From Evernia prunastri (lineage: Eukaryota > Ascomycota > Lecanoromycetes > Lecanorales > Parmeliaceae), in NCBI GenBank assembly GCA_003184365.1, contig NKYR01000073.1:124001-188000 (forward strand): 64,000 bases of DNA, written 5' to 3'. Positions 10,311 through 22,104 of the stretch are shown in pieces (position 1 is the first letter of the stretch; every line of letters begins with the position of its first letter). The notes beneath the pieces are model-generated. The model was not told the DNA's origin and searched no databases. It saw only the letters and a program-made list of their open reading frames with translations. A program made the position numbers and the translations under genes.

Positions 10311-11723
10311 GGGACGGAACGTGAGTTCGGGAAGGGAGTGAACGGACTGGATTGCTTACTGTTGATGTTCGAGTCGGAGTCGCATGCGAAATAATAATGA
10401 TTGGATAATAAAGTCGTGTTAAAATACCAATGTTCATTGGAGTGTGTTTTCCTATTCAAAGTACACATGCAAATTAGGGGTGTTTTGAATCATACTGGAC
10501 ATCCTCCTCCATGAGTAAAATAATGGTTCATTAAGAACTTAGTCACGTCTCAATTATAAGGTAATTGGCATTGGTACGACGCCTTTATGATTATTACAAG
10601 GACGAGACTAATGCTGCTGGGACGGTTGCCATTGCTTTTTCAATGCACTGAAGCTGCAGCTAAGACGATAGTACGAGGTATAATAAGTTACACCAAGTGC
10701 GGAGTACTTTACCTTACTTGAATTCCGGTCTTCAGGTTCTTTGTCAAGATGAACCTTTCTATTTAATCCAGTCTACACGTACAGTCATAGGCATCTCGCA
10801 GCCAAGCACCTGTTACTCTTTTATAACATTTTCTTTGTCTCAACGAGACTTACAGACCTAAGTGATGAGCGTTCCTTTTAACTACAGTACGATGGATAAG
10901 GGTTCACAGCCACGCGCTCATACGGCATCCTCATAAAGGTGAGCGCTTTCTAATATAGACTTCTGAAGTAATGAATTTGGGTCGTGATTGGTGCGCTCTA
11001 CTCATCTCGCATGCTTCATCTGCATGAAGATTTACCGACGTTCCCCGTACACATATGCTGCCTTGCTAGCCTCGACCATGACAACAATATACATCAATAC
11101 AGAACATGGTTATAACCAATGGCGGCTTGTGACAAAGATATCTTACGGATACGACTAATTCTGTAAATAAAAAAACTTACATGTTTCTTGACGTAATACC
11201 AGCCAAGCTTTGCTGTAAAGTACTTGAACGCAACCACGTTTCCCCGCACTACTTTGCAGATGAACACAGCGGAGTTGGCTCCGGCTACACGTACTTTATG
11301 AGCTATAAAAGAGCTTCTGTCTCCACTTTCACGCCCGTACTCTTCAAAATCGCTAACGTGCATACTGTTTGTTGGCTGCTCGGTTATGCGTCTTGCCAAT
11401 GTCCCATGGCCGTCTCGGGGATAAGTACCGCGAGAAAGTACCTGGACGTCAGCTCGAATGACGATTGCGGTGGCCATTATGCTGCATCTTGACATCTTGG
11501 GTCTCAGTCTCATGCAAACCCCGCCAACGGACACATCATCGTACATAAAGAGTTGCAAAGTCTCGTGTGCCAAGTCGACAATGGAGGCAGCTTACCTGTG
11601 CCCCACCTTCCATGATTTCTATACATAAAATCCAGTCCTCAGCACTTGAATCATACTCTCACTCATCACTGTTTTCCAAAAGGAGTGTCACGCTTCAGTG
11701 ACCACTTTCTGTCATCTTCTAGA
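10311..11723. other. Intergenic, no supported gene
   Basis: About 1.4 kb of rather AT-rich spacer. Opposing open frames at 11094-11573 (minus, 159 codons) and 11181-11492 (plus) overlap and neither has domain support. The right end should contain the promoter of the decarboxylase gene. Confidence 0.5.
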
Positions 11724-14700
11724 ATGTCTTCGAATATCTATACCAGCGTCGAACCAGAGGAAGATGAATCTCATCAAGCAATCAGCTCCTACTTCCTCGG
11801 CCCGAGGGCAGAGAACTATGAGTATTTCAAGAAAAACATACTTGAGATACTTGAAAGCCAGCGAGATGCCAGGCTGGACTACTTCCCTAAAGATGGGGTT
11901 CGTGCGCATCTCATCATGATCCTCTTTCGACTCCCAGCTCCCTTAGTGTTACGACTTAGCTGACGGACGGCTAATAGAAATTTGTGACTGAAGGGGTGCA
12001 AGCCTCCACGGTTTTCAGGAACTCTACCCGCAAAGTCGCCAATGCTGTCCATCAAGCTGCCCGTCTGCTTGGTAAACACAGCATTCCCTTTTGGTAATTC
12101 ACGGGCAATACTAGCACTTGATCATGCTAATATCTACAGGTCACCACGATACCAAGGCCATATGTGCATGGACCTATCCATGCCTGCGCTCCTGGGATAC
12201 TTCATGACTATGATCTACAATCCTAACAATGTCACCATCGAAGCGAGCCCCTTCACCACGGTAGCAGAAATGACTACGGGAGATGACTTGTGTCGTATGT
12301 TCGGCTATAATATTGACCCAAATAATAAGGAACTTCCCTTGGGTTGGGGACACATCGTCTGCGGCGGAAGCGTTGCCAACCTTGAGTCCGTAAGTATACT
12401 TCCCCAGTGCCCTTGCTTCGATTTGGCAACGCATGTTTAGTGGTCAGAGGTCTTTTGCTTGTGCAACTTTGCTTTCTGTCCGAGTCTACTTTCGAGAAGG
12501 CCTCACGACTCATTTCAACATTCACGAAAGACTCGCTAAACTCGTGAATTCCAGGTATGGGTGACGCGAAACCTAAAATTTTACCCGCTCTCGATCCGTT
12601 CTGCCATGAAAAAAGATGAACCACTTGCGTTCATTGCCGACACCTTTGAGGTTGAGACCTGCGTCAAGACTACCAAGTTGCTGAAAGATCTCACTAAATG
12701 GGAGCTTCTCAATCTCAAACCAACGGAAATCTTGGATATTCCAGAGAAGCTGTACCATCAGTATCACATCTCATCAAGCTTTCTGGACTCTGTGATGCAA
12801 GACTATGGAATTCAATCTACGAGCAAAGGTGCTCTCGAGCAGGAATTTGGCGTGAGCCCCATGAAGTACTTTGTGTCAAATACTCGCCACTACTCTTGGC
12901 CCAAGTCAGCTGGTAAGTTGGAATCCCCATCTAGCGTGATGAAGATAAGCTAAGGATTGATGTAGCTGTGACCGGGCTTGGTTCTGATTCGATGGTCGGC
13001 ATCAAAGTGGATCATGGCGCCCGTGTTGATCTTGATGATCTGAGAAGTCATCTGCAATCTTGTCTGGACAACCAGGTGGCTGTCTATGCTGTGGTCGCAA
13101 TCATGGGCTCTACCGAAGAAGGAGCGGTAGATCCTCTCAGAGGCATCATCAAATTGCGGAACGAGTTCCAAGCCAAAGGTCTGTCTTTCTTAATCCACGC
13201 TGACGGTGCCTGGGGTGGGTACTTTTGCACCATGCTACCTCAGAACTATCAGCCTGGCCAAGAGATAAATTTACCTTCTGAAAAAGGATCTGGATCGGGC
13301 TTTGTCCCAGATTCGTCTCTACGAGCAGATACCCAGGAGGATCTATTCATGCTTCGATACGTTGACTCGATCACAATCGACCCTCACAAGGCTGCCTATA
13401 TCCCGTACCCGGCTGGCGGACTGTGCTATCGGGACGGTCGACTGAGATACTTGCTTACCTGGTCCTGCCCATACATATCCCGTGGTGAGACCAAGGACAC
13501 CAGTATAGGCTTGTATGGAATCGAAGGCAGTAAACCCGGAGCGTCGGCCATGGCAACATGGTTCTCTAACGTATGCATCGGCTTGGGTCCTGATGGCTAT
13601 GGCCAACTCCTTAGTGAGGTTACCTTCACGTGCAGCAGGCTTTCAGCCGAGTGGGCGGCCATGTCAACCCGAGAAGATGATTTTGTCGTGGTTCCCTTCA
13701 ACGAGCTTCCATCCGAACTCAAAAATGGTACTCCCGAAGAAGTCGAAGCCGAAAAGCAAAAGATCCGCGACCGCGTTCTACAAAAGACCAATGCAGAGAT
13801 TGTATCCGAGGACGAGGACCGACCCAAAGATGACAAAGCTCTGGCCCTCTTACGAGCTTTGGGTTCTGACCTGAACATCAACGTGTTCAGTACCAATTGG
13901 CGCTATGCCGATGGAACATTAAACGATGATGTAGAAGAGGCGAACTACTTCAATCAACGTGTCATCATGCGAATCTCGGTAGATTCTCCGGAAGATGACC
14001 CCACTAAAATACCGTTCTTTCTGACGTCCAGTACGTTCATGCTGTGTGACTACGGTGAATGTGCGCAGCATTTCAAGAGACGGCTGGGGCTGTATCAGGA
14101 TCAAGAGGACCTATTTGTCATGCGCAACGTTGTAATGTCGCCCTGGCCAACGGATGGCAATTTCATTGCTCGTCTTATCGCTGAATTTAGGAAAGTCCTC
14201 AATGAAGAAGTTCTGGTACATAACGCCAGGTTGTTCCCCAGAAACCGATGCTGACTCCTTTAGGTTTGTCGCGAGCGTAACGATGTCTCTCCCACCCGTC
14301 ACGAATTTCTGCTGCAGGGCACCGACAAAATTTACCTAATCCACTTCCCGATGTTCCGTCTCGAGAAGCACCGTCACCAGCTGATCATCGAAGTCAAGCT
14401 TCCGGACGCAGCCCTGGCCAAATACAAGGAACAGAAAAAGGCTGATCCCACAGGTGCTGCCGTCTTCACTCTAGAGACTGAGGAAGATCTCGCGCTCGCA
14501 GCGCTGGTCTCGGAGCAGAAGTCGTTCAAGGCGTCGATCATCAAGAAAATTGCCTCAGAGAAGTTGGTCTCCCTTCCATTCTCCGTGGCTCAATGCCGTT
14601 CCAGAAGTCTCCCGAGCACTAACGTATCCTGCACCCAGGACGAAAATTGCCACCAACGTTCTCGTCTCCTTCACACGCGTCATCAAAGATCGTTCTCTTA

Positions 14701-15233
14701 GAGGCCGCTACCGCGACACCAGCTACCCCACCACCGGCGTACCCTTCTACCTCTACGGCACCCCAAACGAGCTCAACATCGACCACATCCTCGTCCGCGC
14801 CCCCAACATCCAACTCTCCGCCGACAACGTCTCCCTCTCCCTCTCCCACCCCGTCCCCGCCGACATACTGTCCAAAGGCGCCATCCTGTTCATCGACGAC
14901 CACGTCGAGGCCGCGATGCAGCCGTTCCGCAGCACCGAGGGCCCGCTCGGGGACACGCTCGCGGCGGACTCGGGGTTCTTCTTCACGCCCGGCAGGGAAT
15001 TCCGCGTGAGCGTTTACGAAGACCGCAGAGACGCGGGGACGCCGGGGCCGGGCATTGTGGATGTCAAGGGCAACGGGGCCAAATTGGTTGGGAAGGGGAA
15101 GATGACGCTGGGACAGGGTAGGTACGTGGATAGCGTGCAGATCAACAAGGACCGGTACGAGGTGCCGGAGGGGGACGAGAAGTTCAAGGCGTGGAAGAAG
15201 ATCTTTGATCAGATTGGGAAGGAGCTCGATTGA
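11724..15233 (+). CDS. PLP-dependent amino acid decarboxylase with long C-terminal extension (TyrDC/ncAAAD-like)
   Basis: Seven exons fit in phase: 11724-11897, 11978-12093, 12140-12389, 12555-12912, 12966-14215, 14264-14562 and 14639-15233, coding for 1013 residues. The first donor (GTTCGT) and the sixth (GTTGGT) are weak. The group II decarboxylase fold covers roughly residues 60-700: YQGHMCMDL substrate-loop region, GGSVANLES PLP-phosphate region, HADGAWGG with the cofactor-binding Asp near residue 379, and SITIDPHKAAYIPYPAGG with the Schiff-base Lys near residue 441. About 300 further residues follow, predicted mainly beta-rich. The core resembles bacterial tyrosine decarboxylases. The appended region recalls the calcium-activatable noncanonical aromatic amino acid decarboxylase of Psilocybe. 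Decarboxylation of an aromatic amino acid to an amine is the likely reaction; the substrate is inferred, not shown. Confidence 0.88.
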
Positions 15234-16761
15234 GCGAGTCGTTGACACGCCAGTCATACTAGGGAAGTTCAATCCAAAACCATCATCTCTCCCTGTAGCA
15301 ATTGAGAACCCTCATATACGTCCTCAAAAGCTTTGAGGCCCGGAAATTACACAACAAAGACATGACATCAAGTGAGTAAACTTAAGATTCCAATTTCTGC
15401 AAAGTGCATATTGGAAGTAGCGTCAAATCCACTAGAGAAAGAATGATCCTGAAGCGCCTCAAGTAGATTTCCCGACGAGCTGTGAAATGTGATTTCTCTT
15501 TTGCCCTTTCCCCTCTCACTAACCACAGCTTGCTTTCCCAAACAAAGGTCCAGATTTCGAACCGGAGTGTGGAACGGTATTCCCCGTTTTTATCTTTTTC
15601 ACCGTAAAGTCCCTTGACCCATATTTCCTTTCGCCTCGCCTCTCGATAGCTTGATCCTGTAAAACATGTTGCCACGCAACTAAGACGGCGCGTCTGTTGG
15701 AATTCACGACATCTATTGCACAAGAGCGACGTGCCCTCCTCAACACAATGTCTTTTTCCCCTCGACTTCTGTAGCCCCATCCATAGGCCGGTCTCTATGC
15801 CACATATTTCCGGTACAGAGCGCAGATGCTAGACAAGCGTTCAAACTGGCAGAACGATGACAAGAAGCACTACTATCACAGCAAGATCCCTGATCACCAT
15901 TCGCTGAATGCTCGCATGCTAGAGGGTAATAACCATGTTGTGGCAACAATGATCTCCATGGCACGTTGGCCGTTCCCTTTTCCGTACGCCTATGTTCACA
16001 TCTCAAGCAGATGCAGTGTTGGAAACGCTGCAGCACTGGCACTGTTCTGAATTAGGTATAGCTACCTATACCGTGTGTCAAATGACTCATGGTGGCAAAT
16101 CGCCTGGGGTTTAATAGGTGTATGAGTAGCTTTCACATCACTCCTTAGCTGGACATTGAATTCTTCATACACTACTGTCCAGCATCCGATTGCTCCGCTG
16201 GGACGGCTCTGGATCGAAGTCAGTCTTTCGTGCGTGTGCGATGTCCACTACAGGCTGACTAGATGAGTTCAGCGTGGCGTTTCGGTGAAGATGTTATGAT
16301 CTCATCTGGTAGACTTTCTTGAGTCTGAAACTGACATAGCAGGGAGTTGGAAGTGCTTTGGCTGGGTCTTTTCCCAAAACCCCATAATCAATCTTGTAAC
16401 GCCCCACAAGGACCTGAAATGCCTACATTCGGTATGTGTTAAAGCATTGGTACCGGACTTAATGCTGTTCTGCAGGACATGACACACGTCTTTGTGTTGG
16501 AACTTTGCCCTCGGTGGGACAAAGTGGGATACAAAGTGCACTACACGATGCGGTTACTATGCTCACGCAACCTCGACACAAAGATGCAGACACAATACGA
16601 TTCGAGGAACAGTGAAGCATGCTCTTCAGAGGATTCAAAACCAATGCTGAATACCCCCTAATACCTCTCTCCCCGCATTCGATTCACCAACTTCGAATCC
16701 TCTCTTTCCTACTCAGAGATCAGATCTCGCCCCAAGTCCAACCAACCACCCGCAATCTCTT
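15234..16761. other. Intergenic, no supported gene
   Basis: About 1.5 kb. Minus-strand frames at 15382-15780 and 15740-16042 are open but show no domain, and their codon use is unlike the confident genes. The right end carries a CT-rich leader just before the second RING gene. Confidence 0.5.
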
Positions 16762-17985
16762 GCAATGGCCGAGGAATTCCTCCAAAAACTTCTTCAGATC
16801 GAAAACATCGTGCAAGTCGACGAGCTTGATGCAATCTGCATGGTCTGTCTCGAATCGTACGGGAAACTCAACTGATCAACTGGTGCCGTCGAGGTACAGG
16901 TACGATTGCAATGTGGTCATCTTGTCGGATCCATTTGTATTGCAACATGGCTTCGAGATAACAACAGCTGTCCTGCTTGCCGGGCAACCTTTTTCCCTGC
17001 GCAACCGCGGCCATATCTCGAACACGGGATCATGGATGATATCCCCTCCGCAAATGACACGAGGACGAGAACTCGCATTAACTGGTCGACCAGCGATTCT
17101 CCGAGAAGGGAGTACCTTGATTACAGCAATCCTTCACATTTCTGCGACCTCTTCTGTGATGAGATGATGCTTGATGAAGAAGTAAGGATAATGGCTCAAA
17201 TATTTGTTAACTCTATGTTGCAAATGCCCCAACTAGATGCAAATGAAGCCGCCGTCCTGAGCATCTACATCGCTTGGTATCTCCTGGAACCAGATGACAG
17301 CGTCGCGAATTTTCTGGCAGACCTTTCAGAAACATCAGAAGTGGTAGAAGATGATATTCTCGATTTGTACCGCCAACTATACCCCAATCAGATGAGGCTG
17401 ATAAGACCGGAGATGCTCCCTGGGCTGTTCGGATCGAAAACTGAGGGTATACTGGCACTATTACCTGCTCCCGATGCCGAAAATGGTAGCAGCAACCGCG
17501 GAGACGAAAGTGACGGAGAAGGTAGTACCAGCGGCGAGACTAGCCTTCACACGGCTGATGCTCTGGAAACTCGCGAGCAGGACTTAAGAGATCATGATGA
17601 GATCAGCGAGCATAGTACCGAAGAGGGAGGGAGACCGAACGCTGGATTCGTCGTAGAGGTATCGGATCGAATTCTCGACAACATGAGAATCCATTCTGTA
17701 CTGACTGCTCGCGACCGACCGTTCCGGGAAGCCGTCTGCACGTTCATGGCCTTCCACATCTTAGGGTCCGAGGCTTCTTATAGCGAAATTGCGAGCGTAC
17801 ATGGCATTGATGAGAGTCGTCTTCGAGAAGATTACGCTCATGTGTTTCCTCGGCGGCACGAGCTTGTTGGTTCCGAAGTAGCCGAGCACATGGGTCGTGA
17901 TGACCTCGAGAGAGCGCTTGAAGCTTTCCCAGCTCTGAACTGGCCACCTTTAGAGGACTCGGTTTTAGAGACGAATGATTGGTGA
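16762..17985 (+). pseudogene. RING plus cyclin-like repeat protein (copy 2) with an in-frame stop in the RING
   Basis: From an ATG at 16762 one frame runs to 17985 (407 residues if read through). It is clearly paralogous to the gene at 7044-8229: same start (EFLxxxLxIEN), same RING layout (CMVC, CGH, CIATWL, CPAC), again Gly in place of the fifth zinc ligand, then PQPRPYxEH and two helical cyclin-like repeats (IYIAWYLL; VCTFMAFHIL with YSEIASVHGI). Codon 38 is TGA at 16873-16875, between the second and third ligands. The two copies align there without a gap, so it looks like a point nonsense change. No plausible intron removes it without destroying the RING. The intron of copy 1 (after VGSA) is absent here. 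The downstream 370 codons remain open, so decay is recent, or there is readthrough, a downstream start, or a sequence error. Confidence 0.65.
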
Positions 17986-18678
17986 CCATGGTTGGGTTTG
18001 GTGTGATCTATGGGAAGTCAAAAAGATGCTGTTAGCTACCTTAATCTTTAGAATTCTTGATATAGACCTCACACTCATACATTAGGTAGTAGGAGGTAAA
18101 AAAACAAACGATCTTGACTACTGGAACAGCTCCAAATAAGATACTTCTTAAAGAACCCATGGTAGGTGACTCCATTGCAATATGGCAACAAATGAGACAA
18201 ACAACAATTAGCAGTGAATTTATCGAGATCACTCTTCGATCCAACCCTTTTTCTCACGGCCGAGTTCACTTTCAAGGAAGTAGATTAATCCGCAGCTTTT
18301 CAAGCTTCACTCTTCGCTATCATCTTCCAATCTTTTACTCTTTCCCAACCTCAAAACTCAACATCGTACAGGTATCACCACCTCAAGCCATCGGCCTCGT
18401 GAACGCTACTCCTACTGTTGTACAATCAAACTCTTCAATACCAAAAGAGAGTATTCCATTCATCTAAATCATTGAGGAAATCTTCATAGTATTCACCCGT
18501 CAAAAATCGCATCTAGATCTCAAATCTCAAACCTCACTTCCCGCTCCTTCACTCCCCTTCCACCACTTCAACCACCCAACAACTCACATCCTCCACCCCA
18601 CCAAACCATTCATCCATCCATTCAATCCTCCAACCATCCAATCCATAACCCCCCCACTCATCACACCCACCGCCCACC
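17986..18678. other. Intergenic; promoter/leader of the next gene
   Basis: About 0.7 kb. The last 160 bases (18520-18678) are strongly C/T-rich with many CCA and CATCC units, typical of a fungal 5' leader. No gene is supported. Confidence 0.5.
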
Positions 18679-19434
18679 ATGCCCAAAGGTCAGCGACTGA
18701 TCGACTGGACCGCCGAAAACGACGCCCGACTGATCCTCACCATCCTCGCCGTCGAAGACATCCACCCAAACTGCGAGAGAGTCGCCGCCGCTTTCGGTGA
18801 GCCCCCTTCCCATCATCTTCCCTCCTCTACACACACATACTAACCAATTCCCCCAGGCGGCGCCGTCAACGGCATGGCCATCTCCAACCGCCTCAGCCGC
18901 TTGCGGAAGAAAGCTGTCGACGAAGGTCTCGTTGCCAAGGGCGAGGCCGCAGCAGTGACAAAAGGCAGCAAGAAGAGCGGAGCCCCCGCCATGAACGCGA
19001 AGAAGCACGACGTAGCCGCCAAAGGTGCTGGGTGAGATCCCCCCCCTCCCCTCCCCTCCCCCTTTCTACACACATTCTTCTTCACCCCTATTCTCAAGAT
19101 CCTAACTAAACCAATACACGCATCTAGTCTTGCGCCCTCCGCTTCCGACCACGAAGGATCCACCAACCCCGCTCCAACGCGCAAGACGGCCGCCAAGAGC
19201 CAGAAAGTGCTCTCGGGCCGCGTGACCAAGCCTCGCGGTTCCTCCTTCAAAAAGGACGCCAAGGGGAAGAGTGGGATGGCGGAGCATGTCGAGATTGAGG
19301 AGGGCGGTGGTGGAATTGATGCCGCTGAGGGGTTTGAAGGGAAGATGGAAGCTGATGAGGAGGAGGGAGGGGACGATGGTGCTGTTTGTGTCAAGAAAGA
19401 AGAGGGGGGGGAGGGGGAGGGGGAGGAGGATTGA
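18679..19434 (+). CDS. Small Myb/SANT-like protein with basic and acidic tail
   Basis: Three exons, 18679-18796, 18857-19031 and 19128-19434, give 199 residues. The first 60 residues (IDWTAENDARLILTIL ... NRLSRLRKK) form a short Trp-containing three-helix pattern of the Myb/SANT-like kind common in small filamentous fungal proteins. The middle is rich in Lys, Ala and Ser, with TRKTAAKSQK and GRVTKPRGSS segments that look like nuclear localisation or DNA-contacting tails. The end is a Glu/Gly-rich acidic run encoded by a G-rich tract (19400-19432). A nuclear, chromatin-associated role is likely but inferred. Exon phases agree. I cannot name an orthologue. Confidence 0.72.
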
Positions 19435-20697
19435 GCTGCCTATTGTGGCCTTGACGTCTTGCTGTGCGCCGCATGGCATCCGCTCACAACTTTTCTTCGA
19501 GGCCATGTTGACAGCGGGAGAATTCAGGCGAGGGTTTCTTATCCGTAAAGAGAACGGTGCGAAGACCGCAACACTTGGCGTGTGGACTGTGATCGTCGTA
19601 CTGCACAGGCAACTAGACCATAGTGAGAAAGTGCGATAATACGACTACTTTCAAGTGAAACAGTCCAATCACTCATCCACTGCCTTTACGCTCCCACAAC
19701 TCCACCCAGCCCCATCACCTCCGCCATCCCAGAAACCGTTGCGCCTTTCCTCTTCGCCGCACCCGACACCATCAATGGTAGGACTGAACTCCAAGGCAAG
19801 GCTATTTCGCTTAGCGCGCATGTTTGCATTCCTGAGTCTATACAGGAACAGTGTCGTGGTCGTGTTAGCTACGAGATGCGCGTGAAACAGCCCTAGATAT
19901 AGGTACTTCCCCACCGGTAGTGGGCTCTTCCCTCGATTCTGTCTTTTTCCAAAGCTATAGCATCGTTCCATCCCGCTCGCCCACCCTCGTCTGCATACAG
20001 CCTCATGATTACTCCACATCGCTATCAAATAGACAAGGGAGTTTCCCTTAAGACTCAGGATATACTTATTCAGGTCCTGTATTTGCTTGCTAGCCCGGTG
20101 CTATCGACGACCCAATCACTTACCTGCACTCGTGCTTCAGCTACCCTACCTTATGCCAGCAACCACCCCAGCCTTACACTAACCCAGCCTAACCGGGCGC
20201 AACCCCTGTGCGCTGTCGTCCGGCGCTAGTACTCTCGGCGCTGCACGATCGCGCCAATGAGTCATGGTTCCCTGAACACTGGGAACCAAAGAGGGAGGGA
20301 GCACGGCGCACTGACTCAGTTGATCAAAGGAGGCCTTCGGTGACTTCGAAAGGTACGGTCAGGCAGGGTGTGGTGAGTTGAGATGAGGTAGGGTATGGTA
20401 AGCCCATGAAGTCATCCTGCATATCGCGGTCTGAGTCAGTCTTGCATCCATGCCGTTCGTTGCCTGAACCGGCATTCGGAAGCGTTGTTTTTTATAAATA
20501 AGAAAAATACAGAGCACTCACGGCCACGCACGCACTACCTAAAGAGATAAAATTCAAAAGGAGGGACAAACAACCGGCACTGCAACAATTCCGATACTGA
20601 AAGAACCGAAAACCCCAAAAACGACAAGGCAAGAGGTGAAAAGAAAGACACAGAGAAAAAATTGAAAGAAAGAAAAAGTCGGACGAGAGCAAGCGCA
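19435..20697. other. Intergenic, no supported gene
   Basis: About 1.3 kb. Opposing short frames (19655-19885 plus, 19669-20028 minus) lack support. The last 200 bases before 20698 are A-rich leader-like sequence. Confidence 0.5.
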
Positions 20698-21433
20698 ATG
20701 GCAAACCTCCCAACTCCCCAACCGTGTCCCAGCCCGATCAAAACACCCCGTCTCCTCCTGCGCGCCGCGCAAGAAAGCGACCTTCTCCCTCTGCACGAAC
20801 TATGCCGGAACGAAGACGTCATGAGATACTGGTACGCACCCCCCATGCTACCCCACATACCCACCTCCTGACCAATCGAAGACCGGAAAAGATAACCCCT
20901 CCGCCAACAGGTCCTGCGCCCCACATACGACCCTGGCGCAGACGTCCGGGTTCCTCCAGTCCATGCTCGCCTCCCCCGCGAACGGCGTGCTCGACTTCGT
21001 CCTCGTCCTCCGCTCCCCCTCACCCTCGACCCCGACCCCGTTCCCATCTCCCACAGATACCGACCCCCCGGCCATCGACGATAACAGCAGTAGACACAAC
21101 ATCGTGATCGGCAAAGCCGGCATCTGGAGTCCCAGCACGTCCGAAATTGGCTTCATGCTGCACCGCTCCTTCTGGGGTCTCGGCTACATGTCCGAAACCC
21201 TCGAGGCCCTCTTGGGACGCGATGACGGGATGCTATGGAAGCGAGGCGTTGAGCGGGTGGTGGCGGATGTGGATCCGAGGAACGAGGCCAGTGTCGGGAT
21301 TTTGACGCAGCGGTTTGGGTTCCGGGAGACAGGGCGGGCGGAGAGGACGTTTGAGACGCATCTGGGGTGGTGTGATAGTGTTTATTTGGAGTTGAAAAAG
21401 AAAGAGGAGAAGGGAGGGAGAGGAGGTCGGTGA
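20698..21433 (+). CDS. GNAT-family N-acetyltransferase
   Basis: Two exons, 20698-20831 and 20911-21433, joined by a 79-nt intron, give 218 residues. The start TPRLLLRAAQESDLLPLHEL with NEDVMRYW is the classic opening of RimJ/RimL-type GNAT domains (Acetyltransf_3). The later segments match the rest of the fold: GKAGIW, EIGFMLHRSFWGLGYMSE (acetyl-CoA-binding motif A region) and VDPRNEASVGILTQRFGFRE. A Ser/Thr/Pro-rich insertion of about 25 residues sits between strands. It transfers an acetyl group from acetyl-CoA to an amine. The acceptor (small molecule or protein N-terminus) cannot be told. The C-terminal Lys/Glu/Gly tail is low complexity. Confidence 0.88.
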
Positions 21434-22104
21434 GAAGATGGGTTGCTTGTTTCTGGAACGGGTTCATAGGTAAGCTACGGGGCTTGGGGTAACAAGACTT
21501 TGTATTTGTAGAAAACGGATCAAGAGAGAGCCATTCGCAGGCGCGAGGGGCATGGATCGAAGTGGGGTCTGCCACGATTAGTTAGACACGACGGCATCAT
21601 ATGTCAAGAGTAGTATTGTAAGGGTATGTAATGGAAACTTCTCCTTGAGTGAGCTACCGGTGCCGATGCTTGACTCCAGCGGCGAGGGCAGAATCCTGAT
21701 TACCGTCACAATCTCCTAAACAACTAATTCTGCCAATGACGCCCTTCAATTCAAGTCAGTCTTCCTCTAAGCGCAGCTTTCACCCTGCCCTACTCAAGAC
21801 AACCCACCAATCTAATGCTTTTCCAGCAGTAAAATGTTCCTCTCTCCCTGACAAACCTTCCCAGCTGCGTCGCAGGTTCACAACCCTTCATGATCTCCAC
21901 AGCCCACCCAGTAGAAGGGGTGTCTCAAGGGAGACTCACCAGCTTTTTGGAGGCGAATCTTCCCTCTGAATACTTGACCTAATTTTTTAATTGCTCTCAG
22001 GGTGAAATAAGCTCGGACAAGTCAAAGATGCATGACAGCAAAGGTTTGACAAACAGGCTCCGCTAAAATTTTCTGCGATTATCTTCTCTCGACAGTAAGC
22101 CTGG
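21434..22104. other. Intergenic (convergent 3' ends), no supported gene
   Basis: About 0.7 kb between the 3' ends of the acetyltransferase and the EthD-hydrolase gene. A 77-codon frame at 21736-21969 has no features. No terminator-like or repeat structure is evident. Confidence 0.5.

Noticed and set aside
11094..11573. 159-codon minus-strand frame
   Set aside because: Overlaps an equally long plus-strand frame; no recognisable protein feature on either strand.
14619..15272. 217-codon minus-strand frame opposite the decarboxylase C-terminus
   Set aside because: Shadow of the strongly GC3-biased last exon; Val/Gly/Asp-rich composition typical of antisense reading.
16841..16892. A roughly 50-nt intron that would skip the TGA in the second RING gene
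   Set aside because: It would remove the second zinc ligand and most of the RING, with poor splice signals, while the aligned paralogue keeps this segment.
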